Positions 1-6,296 of a stretch of DNA of 27,742 bases are shown here, piece by piece. Position 1 is the first letter of the stretch; each line of letters begins with the position of its first letter. This DNA comes from DATLCI01 sp046714215 (lineage in GTDB: Bacteria; Acidobacteriota; Terriglobia; Terriglobales; Acidobacteriaceae). The DNA is taken from the NCBI GenBank assembly GCA_046714215.1, contig JBKKBM010000299.1, positions 1-27,742 on the forward strand, written 5' to 3'. A program made the position numbers and the translations under genes. The notes beneath the pieces are model-generated. The model saw only the letters and a list, made by a program, of their open reading frames with translations, ran no database searches and was not told the DNA's origin.

Positions 1-145
1 GTTTCTTCCAGATGACCACGCCGACTTCATCGAGGCCATAGTACATACCGTTGCGGACGTGAAGAATGACGACTTCAGCCCCTAGTTCGGAAGACACCTG
101 CTCGGGGGTCACTTTGACCCGGCTTTCGGTAGAAAGGTTTTTCAT
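1..145 (-). CDS. Lasso B1 / PqqD-like leader-recognition protein (partial, cut by window edge)
   Basis: Reading the minus strand from the ATG at 145 gives 48 codons open to the window edge: start MKNLSTESRVKV, then TPEQVSSELGAEVVIL, then GMYYGLDEVGVVIW. The pattern of a PEQV..ELG.E.V.L strand followed by G.YYGLDEVG..IW is that of the PqqD family, the RiPP recognition element. In lasso systems this stand-alone B1 protein binds the leader peptide and delivers it to the B2 protease. An in-frame ATG at 166 would add seven residues; neither start has a clear Shine-Dalgarno sequence. The gene begins 11 to 32 bases after the stop of the ABC permease, so it is probably in an operon with the exporter. 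The C-terminal half lies outside the window. PqqD-like proteins also occur in other RiPP and exosortase loci, but the neighbours here support a lasso role. Confidence 0.85.
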   Translation of the reverse strand, partial: MKNLSTESRVKVTPEQVSSELGAEVVILHVRNGMYYGLDEVGVVIWKK

Positions 146-177
146 GGACTGCGCGGATTTTAACATGAAAGGAAAGC

Positions 178-996
178 TCAGTAAAACAACAAGCTCCCGG
201 TGCGCTGCGCCCGCCTGAGGGCAAAACTAAACAGCCACAGGCCGAAAGGCACGAGCAAGGCGCTATAGGCGCCCAGCACCAGAAAGGTGGGATAAAGCTC
301 GTGCCAGGACGCGCCACGCAGGAACGCCGCGCGAAAGCCGCTAAGCGCATGCGATAAAGGATTGAGGTCCGACACCATACGTAGGGCGGGTGGCAAGACA
401 TCGACGGAAAAGAGCACACCGCTGAAAAGTCCCGCCAGGATGGCGAAGACAGCGATAGCGGTGTCGCCTTTCTGGAGCCAGATCTGCAGGGCGGTCGCTA
501 CCAGGCCAAGAGCGAGAGAAAGAGTAATGGACAAAGTGAGTATCACTAAGGTGGCTGGCCAATTGGGATGGGGGAGGGCTATGCGGAAAACGAGGAAGCC
601 CAACGTGATATAGATCACCGCATGAACAATCCTGCCCGCGACGGTAGAAAGTGAATCCAAAACCATCACGAGTTCGGCGCGAGTGGAAGTTGCGAGCAAA
701 ACCTCCAGCAGGCCTGAGATCTGAGCATCGCGGAGGCCACGAATAAGACTCTGGGCACTCATCATCAGCAACTCAAAGATGGCGGTACCGGTCAGTAGGA
801 ACCAAAAATAGTCCAGCCCCTCGGGGCGGAAAGAAGGGCCAACAGCGCGCGCGAGGAAGTAGAAAGTAGCCAGTTCGACCAAGATGAAGAAAAACTGCAT
901 GCCGATCCCCATCGATCCCCGGGTCATGGTCAGCGTGTCCCGTTTGCAGATGGCCAGCAGTTTCAGCAAAAGTGAATTACGCGGCGGAGATGACAT
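178..996 (-). CDS. ABC-2 type transporter permease, probable peptide exporter subunit
   Basis: This 272-residue protein has about six hydrophobic membrane segments (for example FFFILVELATFYFLA near the N-terminus and LVATALQIWLQ in the middle) and the overall look of ABC-2 permeases: a short cytoplasmic N-terminus, then a conserved polar stretch ISGLLEVLLATSTRAELV between membrane segments. It starts at the ATG directly abutting the TGA of the ATPase gene upstream (TGA at 999-997, ATG at 996-994), so the two are translationally coupled and surely form one transporter. ABC-2 permeases export polysaccharides, drugs or peptides. Placement between the ATPase and the PqqD-like B1 gene suggests export of the mature lasso peptide (the D function), though polysaccharide or lipid export cannot be excluded. 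Confidence 0.85.
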   Translation of the reverse strand: MSSPPRNSLLLKLLAICKRDTLTMTRGSMGIGMQFFFILVELATFYFLARAVGPSFRPEGLDYFWFLLTGTAIFELLMMSAQSLIRGLRDAQISGLLEVLLATSTRAELVMVLDSLSTVAGRIVHAVIYITLGFLVFRIALPHPNWPATLVILTLSITLSLALGLVATALQIWLQKGDTAIAVFAILAGLFSGVLFSVDVLPPALRMVSDLNPLSHALSGFRAAFLRGASWHELYPTFLVLGAYSALLVPFGLWLFSFALRRAQRTGSLLFY

Positions 997-1773
997 TCAG
1001 TTTGGGATGGCACTGCGAAGTCGAAGCGTAGCGAAGTAGAGCGAAGCCAGATCCTTTTCGGCGAAGTCTGATGGATGGACTCGAGCGGCAATGGTGCCCT
1101 CCAGCAGTATCGCGATGGAATCCCCGACAGCCGCAGCCTCTTCGAAGCTGTGCGTTGCCAGCAATACGGTGGTACCTGAAGTCCGCAGATGTTTTAGCTG
1201 ATGGTGAAAGGCATCCACTGCCTCGGGCGCTAGACTTCGGCTTGGTTCGTCAAGCAGCAGGAGGTCTGGTTCTTTGATCAGTGCCCGGGCCAGACCCAAC
1301 TTCTGATACATGCCGGATGAGAACTTCCGTACGAGGGTGTGTTCGGCGAAGGTGAGACCGGTTTCTTCCAGTAGACGGGGAAGTCGTTGGCTGATCTGGG
1401 CGGGGGACACATCGTCGAGGATGGCAAAGAACTCCAGGTTCTCCCGGGCCGTCAGCCGGGGATAGAACGACCGCTCGCTGGCAATAGCCATCCCTATCCT
1501 CCGCCGCATCTGCGGCAGATGTTCGTGCACGTTCCCATTTCCCAGGCGAACGGTCCCGCTCTCCGGGGATAGCAGGCCGGCGATCACCTTGAGCAGCGTG
1601 CTCTTGCCGCTGCCATTGGGCCCCAGCAGTACGATGGTCTGTCCTCGCTCAGCGGAAAGGGTCACGTTCTTGAGTGCTTGCGTGCTGCCTGTACGTTCTT
1701 TCCCGATCAAGTTCCGCAAGCGCGGGCGGTGCCGGAAAAGCTTGTCCACAGAATTAATCTCAAGATAGGCCAT
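997..1773 (-). CDS. ABC transporter ATP-binding protein, probable peptide exporter subunit
   Basis: Counting from the ATG at 1773, this 258-residue protein carries Walker A GPNGSGKST (51-59), the ABC signature variant FSSGMYQK (151-158), Walker B LLLLDE (171-176) and an H-loop in LLATHSFEEA. FSSGM in place of LSGGQ is common in ATPases paired with ABC-2 permeases. An upstream TTG at 1815 would add 14 residues (through MLGAGDSDTLL) but looks unlike family N-termini, whereas MAYLEINSVDKLF is typical. The stop abuts the permease start. It would energise export of the product of the adjoining lasso cluster; in many proteobacterial lasso clusters the exporter is instead one fused polypeptide (McjD type). 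The gene is divergent from the cyclase gene. Confidence 0.9.
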   Translation of the reverse strand: MAYLEINSVDKLFRHRPRLRNLIGKERTGSTQALKNVTLSAERGQTIVLLGPNGSGKSTLLKVIAGLLSPESGTVRLGNGNVHEHLPQMRRRIGMAIASERSFYPRLTARENLEFFAILDDVSPAQISQRLPRLLEETGLTFAEHTLVRKFSSGMYQKLGLARALIKEPDLLLLDEPSRSLAPEAVDAFHHQLKHLRTSGTTVLLATHSFEEAAAVGDSIAILLEGTIAARVHPSDFAEKDLASLYFATLRLRSAIPN

Positions 1774-1834
1774 GAAAGATGCAAGCAGAGTATCTGAATC
1801 TCCAGCCCCAAGCAAAGTGCGGTGAGGACTCGTT

Positions 1835-1840
1835 TATAAT
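1835..1840 (+). promoter_or_regulatory. Possible -10 element upstream of the lasso cyclase gene
   Basis: The roughly 165 bases between the divergent exporter and cyclase starts contain a perfect TATAAT at 1835-1840, on the plus strand. No good TTGACA-like -35 lies 16 to 18 bases upstream, so this is only suggestive. The overlapping TTATAA is self-complementary, so the same site could serve the exporter/B1 operon on the other strand. Confidence 0.35.
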
Positions 1841-1938
1841 AAACCATCGACTGTAGGCAGGCGTTGTGCGGGGACTTCCCGCCTTTTCCTTTTGCCGCCT
1901 CTAACCTAAATCTTGGACTATCAAGGACTCTATCGCTG

Positions 1939-3873
1939 ATGAGCGGCATCATGGGTGTGTGGAACGTCGCAGGCGAAGCGGTCCCTCAGGATCTGCTGTT
2001 ACGCATGAATGCCCGCATGGCCCATCGGGGCCCCGATGGCGCTTCCCACCTGCTTTGCGGGTCAGCGGCTTTTGCCTTCCAACAGATGAAAGTGACGCCT
2101 GAATCGTGCCGTGAAAAACAGCCATTGCAGTCGCTCAGTGGGGTGGTTGCCCTGTGGGACGGGAGGCTCGACAACCGGGAGGAACTGATTCTGCTCTTGC
2201 GGCCTCATGGCCCGGTGGATGTGGCGTCGCCCGATGTCAATCTGGTCTTGCTGGCCTATGAAGTGTTCCGGGAGGACTTTGCCGCGAAGCTGGATGGTGA
2301 TTTTGCCCTCGCCATCTATGATCCGTCGCGGCGGTACCTGCTGCTCGCGCGAGACGCCATTGGTGCGCGCGCCCTCAACTATTGTCGCTTTGGTTCGTAT
2401 GTTCTTTTCGCTTCTGAGATCAAGGCTTTGCTGGTTCACCCCGCCGTCAAGACCAGCCCCGATATGGATTCACTGGCGGAATTCCTCTTCCGTCATTTGG
2501 ACTATGCTGACGAAACCAACACGTTCTTTGCGGGTATCGCGACCGTGCCGGACGCGCGGTTGGTCACGATCACCCCTGATAGCACCACCCTCCGGAGATA
2601 TTTTGATTTTGATACGAGTAAGACCCTCCGTTTGGGCAGCCAGACGGAATATGTAGACGCATATCGTCAGGCATTCTTCAGGGCCGTCAAGAACCGCCTC
2701 AGGAGCGCCTTTCCCACGGCAATCACCGTGAGCGGTGGGTTGGATTCGTCGTCAATCTTTTGTGTGGCGGATGATCTTAGCAAAAGCGGAGCTTGCGTTT
2801 CCCCCATACTTGGGATCGGTCAAGTGGGCACAGACGTTCGTGGAAACGAGCTTGAATTCCAACAGGCCGTAGAGGCAAAGTGCGGGGTTCCTATCATTAA
2901 GCACCCCGTAAGCGGCCTGACGTCGCTCCGGGACTATCGAGATAAAATATGGCACTCCGAGGGCCTGTTGATCATTCCCGATGCTTGGCAGGATATTTAT
3001 CAGGAGTCCAGTCGACTCGGCGCCCGCGTGCTGCTCTCGGGATTTTATGGGGATAATCTGCTGCTGAATCCTCAATTCATCATTGATCTTGTTCGCCAAG
3101 GTAAGTGGCTGACCGCTTACCGGTGCTATCAGGGGTACGTGGGAAACAACTGGTTCCCCACCCAGGAGTTTCAACTCACCAAGGCGGAGTTGAGGAAGGA
3201 TCTATTTGCGAACCTCAAGGGGTTCCTGGTACCGGAAGTCGTAAGGCCGACCTATCACCGGATCCGCAGGCTGCTCTGCCAGCAAAGTACGCGCCTCCCG
3301 TTCTTTTCCGAAGAGTTTCACCAGGTCTATGCCTCCTTCGCATCCAGGGCCAAAGCGATCAAGCTACCGAGATCAAGGGCCTTCAAGAAAGCGCTTTATC
3401 AAAGCGCCGTCTCAAAGAATTATAAGAGCCGGCTGGAGCGGGATGCCAAGGCGATCAGCGCGTTCAACATGGAGATAGCTTATCCGTTCTTCGACCGTGA
3501 TTTGATCTCACTGGTAATGTCAATGCCCGGTGAAGCCGTTTGTCCGGATGGGGTTTCGCGCGGCATTCACCGCCAAGCGATGAGGGGTATTCTGCCGGAG
3601 AATATCCAGAACCGTCGCTCCAAAGGGGACTTTACCCGCCTCGGCAGGCTCGGAGCGCTGAAAGACTTCGACCTCCTGGAGAAGTGGCTCGTCGGGGGAG
3701 CCGCGCGACGATTCACTCTGGTAAAGCCGGAGGAGGCTTTACGGCTTGACCTGGCGGAGCTAAAGCGTGATTTGCAAGACGACAGTGACGCGAACGCCCT
3801 AGGATTCTGGAAGACCATGGATCTGCTCGAATTGGAGCAATTTCTGGCAGTCTTTTTCCCGGAAGCGTCGTGA
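1939..3873 (+). CDS. Lasso peptide cyclase (C protein), asparagine-synthase family
   Basis: This 644-residue protein has an N-terminal class II glutaminase-like domain (about 1-200, with AHRGPDG and DGRLDNR) and a C-terminal asparagine-synthase ATP-pyrophosphatase domain with the PPi loop SGGLDSSS (265-272). I start it at the ATG at 1939 (MSGIMGVWN), preceded by AAGGA at 1923-1927; the open frame extends upstream to a GTG at 1864 but that stretch is not family-like. A true glutamine-dependent enzyme begins Met-Cys-Gly-Ile; here residue 2 is Ser, so the glutaminase nucleophile is missing. This fits lasso cyclases, which adenylate an Asp/Glu side chain of the core and let the core N-terminus attack it to close the macrolactam. 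The precursor gene lies 63 bases downstream. A different amidotransferase role in cell-surface polysaccharide synthesis is the main alternative. Confidence 0.88.
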   Translation: MSGIMGVWNVAGEAVPQDLLLRMNARMAHRGPDGASHLLCGSAAFAFQQMKVTPESCREKQPLQSLSGVVALWDGRLDNREELILLLRPHGPVDVASPDVNLVLLAYEVFREDFAAKLDGDFALAIYDPSRRYLLLARDAIGARALNYCRFGSYVLFASEIKALLVHPAVKTSPDMDSLAEFLFRHLDYADETNTFFAGIATVPDARLVTITPDSTTLRRYFDFDTSKTLRLGSQTEYVDAYRQAFFRAVKNRLRSAFPTAITVSGGLDSSSIFCVADDLSKSGACVSPILGIGQVGTDVRGNELEFQQAVEAKCGVPIIKHPVSGLTSLRDYRDKIWHSEGLLIIPDAWQDIYQESSRLGARVLLSGFYGDNLLLNPQFIIDLVRQGKWLTAYRCYQGYVGNNWFPTQEFQLTKAELRKDLFANLKGFLVPEVVRPTYHRIRRLLCQQSTRLPFFSEEFHQVYASFASRAKAIKLPRSRAFKKALYQSAVSKNYKSRLERDAKAISAFNMEIAYPFFDRDLISLVMSMPGEAVCPDGVSRGIHRQAMRGILPENIQNRRSKGDFTRLGRLGALKDFDLLEKWLVGGAARRFTLVKPEEALRLDLAELKRDLQDDSDANALGFWKTMDLLELEQFLAVFFPEAS

Positions 3874-3936
3874 CCCGTGGTATGCTAAAGTTCTGTAGGT
3901 TGGTTTTGACCTCATCCCAAGTTAAGGATCGCGACA

Positions 3937-4110
3937 ATGAATGAGAAACTTGATGTCAATGCAACGCTATCAGGGCAGTTGAGGCCCTATCGCGTTCCGA
4001 CCTTGATAACATTCGGTGATTTTCGTGACGTGACTTTGGCCGGTACCAACACCGGTACCAAGGCTGACAACACGACCGGTCGTGCGACCAAGGTAAATCC
4101 TGGATCGTAG
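3937..4110 (+). CDS. Lasso precursor peptide (A), 57 residues
   Basis: Translation from the ATG at 3937 gives 57 residues; AAGGA at 3924-3928 sits 8 bases upstream. The leader (MNEKLDVNATLSGQLRP) runs into YRVPTLITFGDFRDVT, matching the lasso leader pattern YxxPxLxxxGxxxxxT with Tyr18, Pro21, Leu23, Gly27 and Thr33. The Tyr/Pro/Leu region is what the B1 protein recognises, and the conserved Thr is normally at position -2 of the B2 cut. After Thr33 come Leu34 and then AGTNTGTKAD (35-44), NTTGRATKV (45-53) and NPGS (54-57). The only acidic residue after the leader is Asp44, the required ring acceptor: a Gly36-Asp44 bond gives a standard 9-residue ring, an Ala35-Asp44 bond a 10-residue ring. The peptide ends in Ser57, the type of residue phosphorylated by lasso tail kinases. 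The gene lies between cyclase and kinase. Confidence 0.85.
   Translation: MNEKLDVNATLSGQLRPYRVPTLITFGDFRDVTLAGTNTGTKADNTTGRATKVNPGS
4040..4063 (+). repeat. 12-bp tandem duplication inside the lasso core coding region
   Basis: Two adjacent 12-base units, CCGGTACCAACA (4040-4051) and CCGGTACCAAGG (4052-4063), share their first ten bases. In frame they encode Ala-Gly-Thr-Asn and Thr-Gly-Thr-Lys, so most of the predicted macrolactam ring is made of a four-residue repeat. Confidence 0.8.
4071..4084. repeat. Perfect 14-bp palindrome in the 3' part of the precursor gene
   Basis: CACGACCGGTCGTG equals its own reverse complement. It encodes the Asn-Thr-Thr-Gly-Arg-Ala part of the core. With no loop it is a weak RNA hairpin but could act as a protein-binding dyad; it may be only a by-product of Thr/Gly/Arg codon choice. 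Confidence 0.6.
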
Positions 4111-4121
4111 CCGCTTGCGGC
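4110..4121 (+). other. Small hairpin between precursor stop and kinase start
   Basis: GCCGC-TT-GCGGC (or GCCG-CTTG-CGGC) begins at the last base of the precursor stop codon and ends 4 bases before the kinase TTG start. It could lower kinase translation or mark an mRNA 3' end, keeping precursor in excess, but it lacks a proper U-tract and is short. Confidence 0.4.
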
Positions 4122-4125
4122 TTGC

Positions 4126-5121
4126 TTGAGCACTCTCCCCAACTGCTTTTACGCCTTCGGCTTGGCGATTGCGAGCGATTGGGATCTCCCGTGCTCCCGT
4201 AAGCCTCGTTTTGCCTTTTCTTCCATTCAATTACGCAACGGCCTACCCGAGTTTTTCTCCGCCCGGGTGCCCGCCGGGTTACGCCAGCCCCACCCCAAAC
4301 AGATTCAATACCATGAACTGCCGGACGGCAGCCGTTACTTGCTGTGGAAGGATATGTTCGAGTTCCACATAGCGGCGGATGCGCAGGTGGTCACCGCGTT
4401 GAGCCTGGACGGTGCCCCGGAAAAAGCCTTCCGCACTTACATGCTCGGGCATCTGCTCTCGTATGCTTTGCTGGGCATGGGCTACGAGACTATCCATGCC
4501 GCCAGCGTGGTCATGGATGGCGCGGCTATCGGATTCCTCGGCGACAGTGCTCGCGGTAAGTCGACCCTGGCTGCCGCCTTTCTGCAGGTCGGATGCAGCT
4601 TGCTCTCCGATGACTTCCTCGTGCTGGGCCAAGACGCCGGTGACTATATCGTCTATCCCGGATTTCCCCGCATCAAGCTCTACGAACGCGTCTCCAAACA
4701 TCTGGTCGCCGATCGCAGCCAAGGCACGCCCATGAATGCCGACCATTGCCCCAAGATGGTCTATCCCATTGAGGAAGCCGTGCTTGGCCCCGTCCCCTTA
4801 CGCGTCTTTTATTCGCTGACGTCACCTAAATCGGTGGGTGCGCTGAAACAGGTTCGCATCGATCCGCTGAACGAAAAAGAGGCTTACCTGGAGCTGTTGG
4901 AGAACTCCTTTAATGTCAAGGTGAGAACGCCCCAGCGGCTTACAACCCAATTTCGGTGGGCGACGGAACTGGTGAAGCGCGTACCCATAAAACGACTTTC
5001 CTATCCGCGGGTGCTTACCATCCTGCCCGACGTGATTGAGGCGGTGAAAGCGGATCTGGCCGATTACGCGGGCGGCGGACGCAGCGCTTTGACCAGCACC
5101 CTGCCTACGCGGACTCCGTGA
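4126..5121 (+). CDS. HPr-kinase-like lasso peptide kinase (K)
   Basis: This 331-residue protein resembles HPr kinase/phosphorylase-related kinases: N-terminal FYAFGLAIASDWDLP (8-22), His124 in ETIHAASVV, a P-loop GDSARGKST (139-147) and the following acidic SDDFLVL (161-167) that binds metal and supports catalysis. Relatives in lasso clusters (the paeninodin kinase and its homologues) phosphorylate the side chain of the C-terminal Ser of the precursor, and the precursor 15 bases upstream ends in Ser. The start is a TTG at 4126: it is the first start codon after an in-frame stop that is itself the precursor stop, and the first ATG would remove the conserved N-terminus. No Shine-Dalgarno sequence is visible, so translation may be coupled to the precursor. 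The last 58 bases overlap the convergent nucleotidyltransferase gene. Related kinases also occur in exosortase loci. Confidence 0.87.
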   Translation: MSTLPNCFYAFGLAIASDWDLPCSRKPRFAFSSIQLRNGLPEFFSARVPAGLRQPHPKQIQYHELPDGSRYLLWKDMFEFHIAADAQVVTALSLDGAPEKAFRTYMLGHLLSYALLGMGYETIHAASVVMDGAAIGFLGDSARGKSTLAAAFLQVGCSLLSDDFLVLGQDAGDYIVYPGFPRIKLYERVSKHLVADRSQGTPMNADHCPKMVYPIEEAVLGPVPLRVFYSLTSPKSVGALKQVRIDPLNEKEAYLELLENSFNVKVRTPQRLTTQFRWATELVKRVPIKRLSYPRVLTILPDVIEAVKADLADYAGGGRSALTSTLPTRTP

Positions 5122-6260
5122 TACGCAAAGTGTAGCCCGCGCGGCAGGGCCACGCTGTCCCACTCGGTCTCCGTGGGCTGCCAGCCTAAGCGGAGTAGAT
5201 ACCGCACGCGGTCGGAGAAGTGCTCGCGTAGCCGCAGCATCAACCGGTGGTGCTCCGCTTCGGTGGGGTGGTGCATGGATGCGAGACCCGCTAGCACCTC
5301 TTTTTCCGTTGTACAAGCGACCGCGTCGCGCCGAATGCCGCCTGCCACGCTTGCCGGGATGGGTGTCTGCAAAAGCGTCTCACAGAGCAGCAGACCCAAT
5401 CCCAGCAGCCGCACGGTTCCGGTGGCCCGCGCGCGCTCCCGCAGCGTCGGCCACGACAGGTTTGGATTCGTACGGATGACCAGGGCTACGTCCAGCAGCC
5501 ACTTCAGGCTCTGCCAATGATGCTTGGCGCCGTGGACGCACAACACCAGCAGGTTATCTTCGGCGGCCAGTACTGGTAATAAGGTGCCAGCGACCTCGAC
5601 GTGCGCCGCGCGCGCGGCCAACGCCCGCACGTCTATCGGTACGGAAAAATATTGAGGCGCCAGTCGCCATTGCAACTCCACCAGGACACCCTCGCGCATC
5701 AATCCGATCTCCGCACGGTAGCGGAGTAATTGTTTTTCGAGCCCGGGCGCGCAGCCACGGATTCGGCGAAAACCGGCGGCTTCCATCTGCTCGCACGCAG
5801 CGCTCACTTCGTCTTGTGGAACCAGGATGTCAAGGTCCACAGCTTCGCGCAGCGCGGGATCGCCCAAGATCTGCGCCGACAATGCCGGCCCCTTATAGGG
5901 GAGGGCGGTGAGTCCAGCCGCGCGGAACCGCTCCATCAACTCCACCAGCACTGCCGTGTGCTGCAAGCCCTGGCGGATAGAGGAGCGATAGCGTTCCTCG
6001 AGTGCCAAGCGAAATCCCGGAGGCGTGGCCGTCTCCGGCACTTCCGTCTCACAGAGCCAGCGATGCAACAGCGTCGACAAGCCGTGGCGGCCCGCTTCCT
6101 GCAACAGGCGCTCGCCGTCGAGCGGTGCAGACAAGCGCAGTCCCGGCCCGGGCGGCGCGCTATAGGCCTGCGCACACGCCAGCACGACCTCCATCTCCGG
6201 AGTCCAGGGCGGAGTCCACGCCTGCTCGCGGACGACGTCGGCTTGGGTGGCATCAAGCAT
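5064..6260 (-). CDS. Nucleotidyltransferase-fold protein of the lasso-cluster type
   Basis: This 398-residue protein matches the nucleotidyltransferase family often found beside lasso genes (Pfam NTP_transf_5 type): LPYKGPALSAQILGDPALR (120-138) followed by VDLDILV (141-147), whose two aspartates are the expected metal ligands. The family is widespread next to HPr-like kinases, PqqD and B2 proteins. Its chemistry is poorly defined; further tailoring of a phosphorylated lasso tail has been proposed for related clusters. It starts at the ATG at 6260 (MLDATQADVV), 36 bases after the B2 stop on the same strand, so it is the last gene of the polysaccharide/B2 operon. Its 3' end overlaps the kinase gene by 58 bases; the frame reads smoothly to its end, so I take the overlap as real. 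Confidence 0.85.
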   Translation of the reverse strand: MLDATQADVVREQAWTPPWTPEMEVVLACAQAYSAPPGPGLRLSAPLDGERLLQEAGRHGLSTLLHRWLCETEVPETATPPGFRLALEERYRSSIRQGLQHTAVLVELMERFRAAGLTALPYKGPALSAQILGDPALREAVDLDILVPQDEVSAACEQMEAAGFRRIRGCAPGLEKQLLRYRAEIGLMREGVLVELQWRLAPQYFSVPIDVRALAARAAHVEVAGTLLPVLAAEDNLLVLCVHGAKHHWQSLKWLLDVALVIRTNPNLSWPTLRERARATGTVRLLGLGLLLCETLLQTPIPASVAGGIRRDAVACTTEKEVLAGLASMHHPTEAEHHRLMLRLREHFSDRVRYLLRLGWQPTETEWDSVALPRGLHFAYHGVRVGRVLVKALRPPPA

Positions 6261-6296
6261 CAGGTATCAAGGCAGCAATACACCCGGCTGCTCATT

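Noticed and set aside
1864..1938. GTG start for the cyclase beginning with residues Met-Cys-Gly
   Set aside because: The Met-Cys-Gly looks like a class II glutaminase start but is followed by non-family sequence (DFPPFPFAAS); the real domain begins at 1939 with MSGIMGVWN.
1939..3873. Housekeeping asparagine synthetase (asnB)
   Set aside because: The glutaminase Cys is absent and the gene sits beside a lasso precursor and kinase; a true AsnB needs Cys at position 2.
3874..3936. A separate promoter for the precursor gene
   Set aside because: TTGAC at 3906-3910 and a TATGCT at 3882-3887 are present but not in a workable order or spacing.
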